Assembly (NCBI RefSeq): GCF_050563545.1
Contig: NZ_JBNXUM010000007.1
Span: forward strand, 186,001 to 250,000
From: Falsiroseomonas sp050563545
GTDB taxonomy: Bacteria; Pseudomonadota; Alphaproteobacteria; Acetobacterales; Acetobacteraceae
Direction of reading: 5' to 3'
DNA length: 64,000 nt
Position 1 is the first letter of the stretch. Each line of letters opens with the position of its first letter. The notes beneath the pieces were generated by a model. That model made no database searches and was not told the origin of the DNA. It worked only from the letters and a program-made list of their open reading frames with translations. The position numbers and the translations under genes are program-made. Of the stretch, positions 26,749 to 37,863 are shown piece by piece.

Positions 26749-27920
26749 CCCAGCCCCCTCCCCCGCTGCGCCTTGCGCGCCTGCGGCTGACCGATTTCCG
26801 CTCCTACCCGACCTTCGAGGCCCGCTTCGCCGGCCGCATCGTCGCGATCGCCGGCGAGAACGGCGTCGGCAAGACCAACCTGCTGGAGGCGATCAGCCTG
26901 CTCGGTCCCGGCCGCGGCCTGCGCGGCGCGCGCGCCGGTGAGATCGGCCGGCGCGCGGGCGGGGAAGCTCGCCCCTGGGCCGCCTGGGGCCGCTTCGAGG
27001 GACCGCAGGGCACTGCCGACGTCGCCACCGGCACGGTGGGCGAGGACGGACCCGACGCCAGGCGCAAATGGCGGCTGGACAACGAAGCCCTGCGCTCGTC
27101 GGCCGAACTTGCCGACCGCGCGGCGGCCGTCTGGCTGACCCCGCAGATGGACCGGCTGTTCCAGGAGGGCGCGTCGGGCCGGCGCCGCTTCCTCGACCGC
27201 CTGGTCTGGGCGCTGGAGCCCGGTCACGCGCGGGAGGTCGCGGCGCATGAGACCGCGATGTCCGGCCGCAACCGCCTGCTGGCCGAGGGCAGGCGCGACG
27301 CCCGCTGGCTCGCCGCGCTGGAGGATGCGATGGCCCGCCATGCCGTCGCCGCCGCTGCGGCCCGGCGGGCGCTGGTGCTGCGGCTGAACGCGCTGCTGGA
27401 GGCCGGCACCGCAACAGGCGCCTTCCCGGCGGCCAGGTTGGGCCTGCTCGACCCCATCGCCGCGGCACTCGACGAGACCCCCGCCTTGGCCGTGGAGGAC
27501 AAGGTGCGCGACGACCTGGCCGCCAGCCGCGGCCGCGATGCCGCCGCCGGCGGGGCCGCGATCGGCGCGCACAAGGCCGACCTGGCGCTGACCCACCTGC
27601 CGAAGGACCTGCCGGCGGATCTGTGCTCGACGGGGGAGCAGAAGGCGTTGCTGGTCTCCGTCGTGCTGGCCCATGCGACGCTGATCGGCGCCGTGCGCGG
27701 CTTCGCCCCGCTGCTGCTGCTGGACGAGGTCGCGGCGCATCTGGACCAGGCAAGGCGGGAAGCCCTGTACGAGGCGCTGTCGAATCTGCCGGCACAGGTG
27801 TTCCTGACCGGCACCGAAGCGGATATCTTCGCTCCCCTCCGCGGCACGGCGGAGGGCTTCCGGGCCACGCCCGGCGAGCTCGTTCCGGACCCGGATTTCC
27901 CCGTGCCGAATCCGCCCTGA
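26745..27920 (+). CDS. recF: DNA replication and repair protein RecF
   Basis: About 391 residues. RecF is an SMC-like ATPase that helps RecOR load RecA at gaps. Landmarks are the conserved N-terminus LRLTDFRSY, Walker A GENGVGKTN (about residue 40), the signature STGEQKALL (about 290) and Walker B LLLLDEVAAHLD (about 325). The start is unclear. Between the conserved N-terminus and the toxin gene there is no in-frame ATG, GTG or TTG. The nearest start-like codon is a CTG at 26745 overlapping the toxin stop. The next upstream options, GTG 26478 and ATG 26463, lie inside the toxin gene. It is followed by gyrB, as in many alphaproteobacteria. Confidence 0.88.
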   Translation: MTQPPPPLRLARLRLTDFRSYPTFEARFAGRIVAIAGENGVGKTNLLEAISLLGPGRGLRGARAGEIGRRAGGEARPWAAWGRFEGPQGTADVATGTVGEDGPDARRKWRLDNEALRSSAELADRAAAVWLTPQMDRLFQEGASGRRRFLDRLVWALEPGHAREVAAHETAMSGRNRLLAEGRRDARWLAALEDAMARHAVAAAAARRALVLRLNALLEAGTATGAFPAARLGLLDPIAAALDETPALAVEDKVRDDLAASRGRDAAAGGAAIGAHKADLALTHLPKDLPADLCSTGEQKALLVSVVLAHATLIGAVRGFAPLLLLDEVAAHLDQARREALYEALSNLPAQVFLTGTEADIFAPLRGTAEGFRATPGELVPDPDFPVPNPP

Positions 27921-27938
27921 ATCCCTATATGTTCAGGG
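27915..27938 (+). promoter_or_regulatory. Hairpin between recF and gyrB
   Basis: CCCTGAA and TTCAGGG form a perfect 7-base inverted repeat with a 10-base loop that covers the recF stop. It ends 33 bases before gyrB. It could attenuate readthrough or mark a gyrB-specific control site. The AT-rich loop (CCTATATG) also resembles a -10 element. Confidence 0.35.
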
Positions 27939-27971
27939 TCCAGCCGATCGCCTGAAGGAGCCACCGCCGGC

Positions 27972-30425
<2,454 letters not shown>

Positions 30426-30450
30426 GGGCGTCTCTCTGAGTTGCCAGTGG

Positions 30451-30588
30451 ACTTGTCACTGTGCCAGCGACTTGTCCCTAGCCGCTCAACGCCAACTCTT
30501 GGTTTTCATCAACAATTCAGGCCCGGCCTGCGGGAACCGCTTCACCGCGGTCGAATGGCTTGGGGCCGACGTGCAGTGACAACTTGTC
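30451..30588. repeat. Three ACTTGTC repeats just after gyrB
   Basis: ACTTGTC occurs at 30451-30457, 30470-30476 and 30582-30588. The first is embedded in a CAGTG...CACTG inverted pair and the last in the palindrome GACAACTTGTC (30578-30588). Closely spaced repeats of this kind occur at transposon ends. They coincide with the drop in GC after gyrB. The 480-base stretch 30426-30906 holds no convincing gene. Confidence 0.35.
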
Positions 30589-30906
30589 TGTCCAAGGATT
30601 CCTGAAGGATCACTTGGGGGTACCATCGCCACGGCTGGACGCCTTAGTCGGTGCTCGGCAAGGCTCCGGTTGGTAGCCGATGGACAGGTTTGCTGATCGC
30701 CGTCTTGGGAGAGATGTACTCCTCACACGCGGTCATAGCCCGTACCGGGATTGAGTGGCTCCGCCGGATCAAACAGCACTCGTGCCGATTGGCTTCCGGG
30801 TGCTCCGCGGCGGCATTGAACTCATCAGAGCTGCGCTGGCTTGTTGCGTACGGGACAATCAGTTGCGCCGCCGCTGCTAGTAGTGGCCGCCTGCTGGAAG
30901 AGCGAC

Positions 30907-31122
30907 ATGAATACCACTCATGATGACGAGCTCCTCCAGCTTGGTAGGACGGCCATTGAGCTTGCCGCCGAACGCGCCGGGATAGGCCCGCTTGGCGCCA
31001 GTCAGGCTCTAACGCGAAAGCAGGTAGGCCAGATCATGGCCCAGCTGCGGACAATGGGCAGTACGCCAGGATCGCACCTGACGAACGGATCGAGCCGGGC
31101 CGCTTTCTCCGCACGTCAGTAG
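30907..31122 (+). CDS. Possible small protein of unknown function
   Basis: 71 residues from the ATG at 30907, preceded by GGAAGAG at a good distance. The sequence MNTTHDDELLQLGRTAIELA suggests a helical protein, and the last 20 residues are low-complexity. No family is recognised. Around it (30426-31249) the DNA looks decayed or non-coding, so this may be a remnant of a longer gene. The evidence is only the ribosome-binding site and a plausible N-terminus. Confidence 0.3.
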   Translation: MNTTHDDELLQLGRTAIELAAERAGIGPLGASQALTRKQVGQIMAQLRTMGSTPGSHLTNGSSRAAFSARQ

Positions 31123-31249
31123 AAGCGCGAAGGCAGCCCCGGAGCACTGACGGTCGACCTCAGAACCTTTGTTGCTGCGCACGCGAGGTACGGCGCCCCT
31201 GGCATGAGGGACGAGGCAACCAATCAACTTCTCATGGCGAGGTCCAGCA

Positions 31250-31693
31250 TCAGGTTTCCCCCGCCCGGTTGGCCGCCCGCCTCCTCGTCGGGGCGGTGAA
31301 CCGCCAAGCGACCCGCCTCTCGCCGGACTCGTCGGCGACCAGCCCCTCGGCTTCGCCTGCGCAGAGGCGCGCCAACGCAAGGCCGAACAGCCTGCAGGTC
31401 TCGGCTGTCCGACGTGGAGCCTCGGCCGCCGCGTCCTGCAAGGCGACCTCAACAGTCAGGCGCGTCAGGCGCCCGGGAGGCGGCCGCACGGTCTCCGGCA
31501 CCGCGTAGTGAGCGAGCAGCAGGCGCAGGAGCTTCACCGCATCCTCGTCCGGCAACTCGACGTCGTACACGCCGCCGTGCCACCGCAAGACGCGGCCGTT
31601 GTGATCGCGACCCTGCGGCTGCACGCCGACCTCGACGCGCTGGCCCGTGGTCGTCGTCAACTGCGTGTGGGCCAGCCGCAGGTCAGGCGGCAT
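31250..31693 (-). CDS. Hypothetical protein, second of a two-gene unit
   Basis: 147 residues. It is not recognised. The first half has beta-like segments (GQRVEVGVQPQG, GGVYDVELPDEDAVKLLRLLLAHY) and the second half is Arg/Ala-rich and probably helical. Its start overlaps the end of the upstream minus-strand gene by 11 bases, which supports both being real and co-translated. It ends in an Arg-rich tail. No signal peptide or membrane helix is present. Confidence 0.5.
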   Translation of the reverse strand: MPPDLRLAHTQLTTTTGQRVEVGVQPQGRDHNGRVLRWHGGVYDVELPDEDAVKLLRLLLAHYAVPETVRPPPGRLTRLTVEVALQDAAAEAPRRTAETCRLFGLALARLCAGEAEGLVADESGERRVAWRFTAPTRRRAANRAGET

Positions 31694-31994
31694 TGCCGTC
31701 GCTGCCGCCAGGCGCAGGTGCGCCCCGCAGGGCGGGCGGGGGGACTACCGAGGCCAGGCCAGCCAGCACGCGCGCGGGTGGCGGCTCAGGGTCGCGGACC
31801 GGCGCCGCCAGGACGCCTACGAGGCGACCGGCGACTTCGCGGACCAGGGTCGCAGGCCACGCCGGATGCCGCGCGCGTACCTCACCGATCGCCGCTTCCA
31901 GTGAATGGGCTGTATCGGCGCCATCCCGCCGGAGAACATCGTCCCCGGTAGACTGGGCAGCCTGATGGCCAGGATCGGGCATCTCGGGTGTCAT
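31683..31994 (-). CDS. Hypothetical protein, first of a two-gene unit
   Basis: 103 residues from the ATG at 31994. A longer frame reaches 32054 but adds an unlikely start. The middle, SLEAAIGEVRARHPAWPATLVREVAGRLVG, looks like a pair of amphipathic helices, and the C-terminus is Pro/Ala-rich. No family is recognised. It lies next to the left end of the insertion sequence (88 bases away), so its own promoter or original 5' context could have been affected by that insertion. Confidence 0.42.
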   Translation of the reverse strand: MTPEMPDPGHQAAQSTGDDVLRRDGADTAHSLEAAIGEVRARHPAWPATLVREVAGRLVGVLAAPVRDPEPPPARVLAGLASVVPPPALRGAPAPGGSDGNAA

Positions 31995-32082
31995 GCCTGC
32001 AGCATGCCCGAATGCGAACAAAAAGGGAACTGCTTCAACTGGCCGGAGGGCCACCGGTGGGCTTCAGCGCTGGGCAGCCTAG

Positions 32083-32102
32083 GGCCCGTTAGCGCCTGAG
32101 CC
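32083..32102. repeat. Left terminal inverted repeat of the IS5-family element
   Basis: GGCCCGTTAGCGCCTGAGCC, matching the right end in 16 of 20 positions in reverse complement. It starts right after the CTAG flank. Confidence 0.8.
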
Positions 32103-32861
32103 AATCGAGAGCGGCGGCGAGGCAGAGTACACCGAGGAAGGAAGCGGCGGTCTTCTCGTAGCGGGTGGCGATGGCGCGCCATTCCTTGAGCCGGGCCCAG
32201 AGGCGTTCGACGCGATTGCGGTTGTTGTAGATCGCCTCTGGGCAGGCGACGAGCGCCTCGTCGCGTCGCGTAGGGATGGCAGGCCGCGCGCCGAGGTCCC
32301 AGACGTGCTGTCGAAAGGCATGGCTGCTGTAGCCGCGGTCGGCGACGACCCAGACTGGCACGCCGGGTAGGCGGGCGAGCAGCGGCACGGCGTGGGGCAG
32401 TTCGTGCGCCTGACCTGGCGCGAGGGCGAAGGCGATGGCCCGTCCCGCGCTGTCGGCGATCACGCTGGCCTTGGTGCCATAGCCGCCACGAGAGCGGCCA
32501 AGCGCCTCACCAGGAGTTCGCTGCGCCAAGTCGGCGTCTTTTTGGTCGCCCCGGCCGCCTTCTGGTGGGCGCGGATAGACGTGCCGTCGAGGAAGGCCAT
32601 GCCGAGCTGGACGCCACGCTCCTGCGCCATGGCGAGCAGGCGCTCCCAGACACCAAGGCGAGACCAGCGAATGAAGGTCTGCGCAGCCATCCACCAGGGC
32701 CCGTATTCCTCGGGCAGCGAGCGCCACTTCGCCCCATTGGCGTGCCGCCAGAAGATCGCTGAGATCGTCCGCCGAAGATTGCGTGGCGGCACCTTCGCAT
32801 GCGGCCGACAGGCCTCGACCAGCGGCTCCAGCATCGCCCACTCCGCGTCCGTCAGCGCCAT
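32089..32861 (-). CDS. IS5-family transposase, made by -1 frameshift of two frames
   Basis: The first frame runs from the ATG at 32861 (MALTDAEWAMLEPLVEA) to 32460. The second is offset by -1 and ends at 32089. The two overlap at an A-run (AAAAAG at 32543-32538), a likely slippage site. The DDE residues are visible as the first Asp in AFLDGTSIRAH (first frame), the second Asp in VVADRGYSSHAF and the Glu in NRVERLWARLKEW (second frame). The frame break is therefore probably programmed, as in other IS427-group elements, rather than a mutation. Confidence 0.85.
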
Positions 32862-32906
32862 CGCTGCCCCCCCCGCAAAGGCAGCCAAACGCCAACCACC
32901 TTCAAG

Positions 32907-32926
32907 CGTTCAGGCGCTAACAGGCA
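32907..32926. repeat. Right terminal inverted repeat of the IS5-family element
   Basis: In reverse complement it reads TGCCTGTTAGCGCCTGAACG, with 12 consecutive bases identical to the left repeat. It is followed by CTAG at 32927-32930. Confidence 0.8.
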
Positions 32927-33133
32927 CTAGGCCTGCCTAATGCGAATGCATTGAGACATCACTCCGTCAAAGTAAGGGGTCTGACACCGGCCGAATGTTT
33001 GGCCCCGCGCGATGCGTGGCGCCTGAGGCTTCCAAGTTGAAAGGCATTCAAGTCGCCTTTGCTCTGCGTGCGATGGCTGACGGCATTCAAAACGATCATT
33101 CTCCGACCGCCAACTCGGAGAGGCCGCCTCGAA

Positions 33134-33397
33134 ATGCTGACGATGCTCATTGCAGTTGCCAGGGCCCTCCTGGGTATCGGCACAATCGCAACCGTTGCGA
33201 TCTGCATGGGCGTCGGCGGCGTGGCAGCTCAAGAGGCGCGCATCGATGTCTCGTTCGGTGCGGTACTTGGCGCACTTATCGGCCTGGTGCTGGCCAGCAT
33301 CACGTTTGGCATCGCCGCCGCAATATTCGACATCCAACGGCGGACCCGACGAATGCTGGAAATCGCAGAGCGCAACGCGCGCCAGCCTCAGTATTAG
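33134..33397 (+). CDS. Small membrane protein with two helices
   Basis: 87 residues from the ATG at 33134. The frame continues 25 codons upstream but without a good ribosome-binding site. Two hydrophobic segments are visible at about 5-30 (MLIAVARALLGIGTIATVAICMG) and 40-65 (VLGALIGLVLASITFGIAAAIF), followed by a charged helix with RRTRRMLEIAERNA. Both ends probably face the cytoplasm. No family is recognised. It converges on the ModA-like pseudogene. Confidence 0.5.
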   Translation: MLTMLIAVARALLGIGTIATVAICMGVGGVAAQEARIDVSFGAVLGALIGLVLASITFGIAAAIFDIQRRTRRMLEIAERNARQPQY

Positions 33398-33476
33398 GCG
33401 GTCCGCCGACCCACCAAGAACGCACTCGGCTTCGTAGCTCTTCAGGGTCCACCGCGAGCGCATCGGCGCAATCAGA

Positions 33477-34160
33477 TCACTGAAATCGTTCGATGCCTCT
33501 GGCGCGGAGGGGTGCGTCGTTCTCCGGACTCGCGAGAAAGCCGATGAGCTCCAGGCCGCCTTCGATGTTGTCCGCCGAGGTGCTGAGCGCGACCGCGAAG
33601 TCGACCTAGCTTTGCAGTCCGACACGGAACATCCCGGCAAGCTCCGCGCCCGACGCGGCTGCCATGATCGTCGTCACAGGAACCACACCGAGCTCGGCCT
33701 CGCCCCTGGCAACGACCTGACCTGTCTCGCCACCGCCGACCGACCTCAGCTTAGGGGCGACATCCTCCAGGATGCCGAGGCGTGCCAGCAGAGCGGTGAA
33801 GTGCGCGCCACTCGATCCCTCGCCCGCGTAGGCGACGGATTGCGCGCCCAGCAGCGCGCGCCGGAATGCCTCCACAGTGCCGAGCTCCGGCTTCCGTGCG
33901 CCTGCCCGGACTGCGACGCCCAACCCTGCCCGACCCAGTAACCGCTGGCTGCCAGCGACGACTTTCCCTGCCCGGATCAGGTCATCGACCATGTCGGCGT
34001 TGATCACCACCACATCGAACTGCTCGCCGCCTTTGACACGCGTCCGGACGGCAGGATTCAGGTCGAAAGCCGCGACCGCCACACGGCCGGTCTGTCGCTC
34101 GAATGCGGGAAGCAGTTCGAGCACGGCTGCCCTGACCGCGACGGCGCTGAGCACCTTCAC
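33477..34160 (-). pseudogene. ModA-like periplasmic binding protein, broken by a stop codon
   Basis: The frame from the GTG at 34160 encodes a molybdate/anion-binding-protein-like fold (VKVLSAVAVRAAVLELLPAFERQTG, VVVINADMVDDLIRAGKVV, the SVAYAGEGSSG loop and RGEAELGVVPVT). It meets a TAG at 33606-33608. Reading through that codon continues in the same frame for 42 more residues with the expected ending (VDFAVALSTSADN, GFLASPEN) to a TGA at 33477. A single nonsense change therefore truncates the last fifth. Members of this group often lack a signal peptide, as here. It follows the metallopeptidase gene on the same strand with a 28-base gap. Confidence 0.75.
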
Positions 34161-34188
34161 GCCTGTAGAATTTCGTTCAGGAAGAGCT

Positions 34189-36024
34189 TCACTGGCGACC
34201 AGGCTTACGGCGGCGGGGGCGGACGATTGTCTCGTGCGGTTCGGGTGGACGCAGTGGTGCAGGCATCGGAGCTCCGATCTGGGGCGCGCCGATTTCACTG
34301 TCGAACCACTGCGCCACATCGTTGGGAATCGCACCACGCTGAGGGTCGTCTAGATCGTAATAAAGTGCGTAGAGTTCGGCGAAGAACTCGAAATGCGACA
34401 TCGCCGCGTAATTGCTCGGCATGCGCTCTATAAGGTCCAGTGTGTCCGTGTCGACGGCGATGAGCGTGGCATACCAGTAATTCAGGAAGAAGGCCTTGCC
34501 GCCAAATCGATACCACGTCCGGACGTTCTGGTACCAATAGGCCCCAGTCTTTTGGTACGCCAGCCGCGGCCCGAACTCCGGCCCGTTCCAAGGGTGCCCG
34601 GAAGGCAGCGATGGCGTTCCGGCCGGTTCCCAGCGCTGGCCACTGCCCAGCGCGAGCCCCAACGCCGCACGTACTTCCGCGCGCTGGCTCATTGGCATGT
34701 TGCCCCAGCCGCCCATAAGGCTGACCCAAGCGTCAACCCCGGCGTTCGTCCGTTCGAAGGTTTGCCATCCGAACTTGCTGGCTAGCCATGGATTCACGCG
34801 CGCTTTGTTCTGCTCGTGCACCGCGTGGCCCACCTCGTGACGGACTACGTCTTCGAAGCGCTCGCGCGTCTGCAGTTCCGCGGAGCCAATGCTGATTATG
34901 CTGGCGGTGGGGTCGTAGAGCCCGCCATCAGCACCCACATCAAGCCTGATTTCTTGTATGCGCGTGTTGCCTTCGACGTTCGAGTCCGGCAGGTCTTTAA
35001 GCAGCGTCCAAAGGGTGGCCAGATCCTGAGGCGCCGCCGCCACGGTCCAGTCGTCCTCAAGAGCGAAGCCGAAGCGGAGTTCGAAGAGGTTATCCTCAAG
35101 CCTCTGATCGTTGTGCGCCTGAGCGTAGTCGAACAGCACCTTCACGTCTTGCTTTGCCCAGCTGGGTAAGTGCTGGCCGCGCGGTAGCCCCTGCAGCATT
35201 GCCATGAACTCTGTCGAGTTTGTATCGATGGTCTCATCGGCAGTTGCGCTGATGCTATAGCGGCGAAGCAGATCAAGGGCGCTCGGCTGCGGCGACCATC
35301 GCCACAGGTTCACCCAGTGGTCGCTTGCGCCAAAGACGTCGGCGGTGCCGTGAGCCTTGCGCGACCATGCGCGAAGTGCGCTTGCGCCCGGCCCGCGTGC
35401 AGCTTTAGGCACTGCATCCACGCCACCGGCGTGCAGAGACGCATCTTTGGTCATGAGCGGCTCGGCGATCCTTCGCGGGAGGCCGAGTGCGAACTGACCC
35501 GGGCTGTGCTCGTAGGCTGCCCGGAAATGCAACTCTGTGTCGTCCACTGCCATGAGTGTGAGCCGAAGTCGTGCCCTTCGCAGGAGTACCGGATGGTCCG
35601 CGACCAATAGCACTTTCAGCAGTTCAACTTCGCGATCATCCAGGCCGTGGTCTTGAGCAACAAGCTTCTCTCGTAGTTCGTCGAGGCCATATAGAACGCG
35701 AAGCGAGAGACTGCGGGTAGCAACGATTGCCTCCGGCATGAAAGAGGCGGCCCGGTCCAGTTCCTTCGAGTCGGCTTTCCACCGATGCCGCTCGCCGTGC
35801 GGCAGGATCTTGAACAGAGCACGACGGCCAAGATCTGTGTAGTAGAATGGCTTCTCGATTGTCAGCTTAGTCCCGCAGGCGACGCAGGCCGTGCGGTGCA
35901 ACTCGCCGCTTAGAACCTGGTCACGAATTTGCGGTGCGCGATCGACATTTACGCTGTCAGCGAGAAGCACATTGACAGGTGTACCGCAGGCGCAGCGAAC
36001 AACATGTGGATGGAAAACTGCCAT
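34189..36024 (-). CDS. CpXC zinc-binding protein fused to an HExxH metallopeptidase domain
   Basis: 611 residues. The N-terminus matches the CpXC domain: paired Cys in RCACGT (12, 14) and CVACGT (48, 51), a zinc site, then PFYYTDLGRR. A long middle region of unknown fold follows. At about residue 396 there is a zinc-peptidase motif, RHEVGHAVHE, and about 150 residues later HFEFFAELYALYY, where a Glu can serve as third ligand as in gluzincins. The tail is Pro/Arg-rich. There is no signal peptide, so it is cytoplasmic unless exported in another way. The gene lies 252 bases downstream of the lipoprotein gene of the caspase/trypsin set, on the same strand. Confidence 0.72.
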   Translation of the reverse strand: MAVFHPHVVRCACGTPVNVLLADSVNVDRAPQIRDQVLSGELHRTACVACGTKLTIEKPFYYTDLGRRALFKILPHGERHRWKADSKELDRAASFMPEAIVATRSLSLRVLYGLDELREKLVAQDHGLDDREVELLKVLLVADHPVLLRRARLRLTLMAVDDTELHFRAAYEHSPGQFALGLPRRIAEPLMTKDASLHAGGVDAVPKAARGPGASALRAWSRKAHGTADVFGASDHWVNLWRWSPQPSALDLLRRYSISATADETIDTNSTEFMAMLQGLPRGQHLPSWAKQDVKVLFDYAQAHNDQRLEDNLFELRFGFALEDDWTVAAAPQDLATLWTLLKDLPDSNVEGNTRIQEIRLDVGADGGLYDPTASIISIGSAELQTRERFEDVVRHEVGHAVHEQNKARVNPWLASKFGWQTFERTNAGVDAWVSLMGGWGNMPMSQRAEVRAALGLALGSGQRWEPAGTPSLPSGHPWNGPEFGPRLAYQKTGAYWYQNVRTWYRFGGKAFFLNYWYATLIAVDTDTLDLIERMPSNYAAMSHFEFFAELYALYYDLDDPQRGAIPNDVAQWFDSEIGAPQIGAPMPAPLRPPEPHETIVRPRRRKPGRQ

Positions 36025-36276
36025 AAGCTGACCCCTTTCTGTTGCGATTTCGAACCTTTTTCAGCTGCAGCGGTCATAGTGCGCATCAGGCGGCGCGAGC
36101 CACTGCGTTGACAGTGCGCTAGGTCGTCACTACCGACGCCTCTTCGGCGGGCAGCGGCCAGCCCCTCCGCGGGATTCTTGTTCTGGCCGGAAGGGGTGCC
36201 GGTTCGATTGATGCGGGGTTGTAACGCGGACTAATTAGATGACCGCAGCGTCGTTCGTCCTGACTGTCGCGATACG

Positions 36277-37863
36277 TTAGGGACTGGCGCCGACGGCCGG
36301 TGTCGCTGCCAAACGGGCCGTCGCCTCCCTCAGAGCGAGTTCCGCTTCTATGTTGGCACGTTCGGCGTTCTTGAGCGTCGTATCGGCGTCGAGGAGTCTG
36401 CGCCTGCGCTCATTGGCGTCGTCGGGTGACGTCGCCAGGGCCCTTTGCGCCGTCTGGAGCTCCTGTGTCGCCAAAAGTACGTCGCGCTGGGCGCGGAGCC
36501 GAGCAGCGCGTTGCTCCAGGCCGAAGTTGCGGGCACTAGCGGCATCCTGGACGGCACCCGGTCCCATCGCGGCTATGCGTGCGGCGGTTGAGCTGGCGCG
36601 CTCCGCCCGGCTTGCAAGCTCTCCGTAGCTTGCTTCCAGTAGGGTTCCGTCTTCAGAAAACTTCGCAGAAAGCGCGTTCTGCTGAAACGCCCTGTTCGTG
36701 AAAGGCAACACCATGAGCTGCCCCATCTGGGGCACCGGGCCAGCAGATTGGCGTCGCCGCCGACCGGCAACATTCGCCTCAAGAATACCATTGACCGGCG
36801 AGCGATAGCGTATCCCGAGGTCTGGCGAGGAAGTCGCCTGGTCGGTGGCCGGATTAGACGCCTGGTTATCCGTGTCCCGAAGGAGCGTAAGATCGACATC
36901 AAAAGCTTCAGACGACAGCTTTGATCCCCACTGAATGAGAACATCCGCGGGAGGGGCCACATTCTGGATCGTTCCGCTAAACACCCCACCGTTCGGCGGC
37001 CAGAGGAAGGGCCTTGAAGAATTGGTGACCTTTTCCAGAGCGAACACATGCGCCGCACTCGCTCGCTCCTGGGCAATTCTCGCGTCGGCGAGGGCTCGTG
37101 CCGCAGCGATCAACGCTCGCTGAGTTGACCCGTCGGCCCTGGCCCCAACGAGTGCGGCGGCATCTCGGACAGCCGTCCAACGGCTAGTCGCTTCTTCCAG
37201 CCGCACAGCAGCGGCGTTGAGGGCCGCATCCGAACGTTCTACTTCTCGAAGACCCCTTATGGCCTCGCTAGTGCACGTACCCAGTTCATCGTCAGTTCCG
37301 CGGTCCGTCCGTCGCATCGACCTGCCTAGTGGCGGCGACGGCACCCCCCCGGCAGCCCGGGCGATAGTGATTCCGATCTGCAGGGCTGCGGTAGCCGTGT
37401 TGACGAGAACGGCCTCGGTCCGGTCGTCCGACGCCGCGCCGACAGAACTCAGCATTCCGTTCGGGTGCCACTCGATCGAGAGGTTGGACGTTTTGAAGGC
37501 ATTCGACAGGCTTGTGTGGTCGATGACGTACCGTTGTGCGGGATCGGGCCGGAACCGAGGGGTAGCACTAACGGTCGTGTCGATTTGCGGCCCGGTCGAG
37601 CAATCGCTGAGGCGATGAATCAACACGATCTCATATTGGACGAATGGAAGACTGTACTCCCAACCCGTCCTGGGACGCGTCGGATCGCCGAGCGCCGCTG
37701 GTAACTGATTGACCTCCAGGGTCGTGCTACACGCGGCAAGTAGACCGCAAACCGCCACCGTCGCCCAGGCATCGCGAACCGTACGCAGCTTTGGACGCGC
37801 TACAGAAGCTACAGTTGGCGCCGTGCGAGAGTCGGGTCGTGTGGGATGGAGGAGACCGCTCAT
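36277..37863 (-). CDS. Lipoprotein with a C-terminal coiled coil, linked to the caspase-trypsin pair
   Basis: 528 residues from the ATG at 37863, which overlaps the trypsin stop as ATGA. A frame open further upstream is inside that gene. The signal peptide ends in a lipobox, CGLLAAC, with Cys near residue 45, so the protein is probably anchored by lipid in the envelope. The N-terminal half has beta-like segments (YSLPFVQYEIVLIHRLSDC). The rest contains two long Ala/Arg/Glu helical stretches (about 190-260 and 415-515), probably coiled coils. No enzyme motif is present. It may be the scaffold, sensor or substrate of the two peptidases encoded upstream. Confidence 0.75.
   Translation of the reverse strand: MSGLLHPTRPDSRTAPTVASVARPKLRTVRDAWATVAVCGLLAACSTTLEVNQLPAALGDPTRPRTGWEYSLPFVQYEIVLIHRLSDCSTGPQIDTTVSATPRFRPDPAQRYVIDHTSLSNAFKTSNLSIEWHPNGMLSSVGAASDDRTEAVLVNTATAALQIGITIARAAGGVPSPPLGRSMRRTDRGTDDELGTCTSEAIRGLREVERSDAALNAAAVRLEEATSRWTAVRDAAALVGARADGSTQRALIAAARALADARIAQERASAAHVFALEKVTNSSRPFLWPPNGGVFSGTIQNVAPPADVLIQWGSKLSSEAFDVDLTLLRDTDNQASNPATDQATSSPDLGIRYRSPVNGILEANVAGRRRRQSAGPVPQMGQLMVLPFTNRAFQQNALSAKFSEDGTLLEASYGELASRAERASSTAARIAAMGPGAVQDAASARNFGLEQRAARLRAQRDVLLATQELQTAQRALATSPDDANERRRRLLDADTTLKNAERANIEAELALREATARLAATPAVGASP

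Larger units (their letters stand above)
32083..32926 (-). mobile_element. IS5-family insertion sequence (IS427-like)
   Basis: An element of about 844 bases with imperfect terminal inverted repeats (16 of 20 bases identical, core GTTAGCGCCTGA). CTAG sits immediately outside each end (32079-32082 and 32927-32930), as expected for the target duplication of IS5 elements of the IS427 group. It carries one transposase read in two overlapping frames. Both ends and all catalytic residues appear intact, so the copy may still be active. Confidence 0.85.

Noticed and set aside
32089..32861. Transposase pseudogene because of a frame break
   Set aside because: The -1 offset falls at an A-run, and such a frameshift is normal for this IS group. 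All DDE residues are present.
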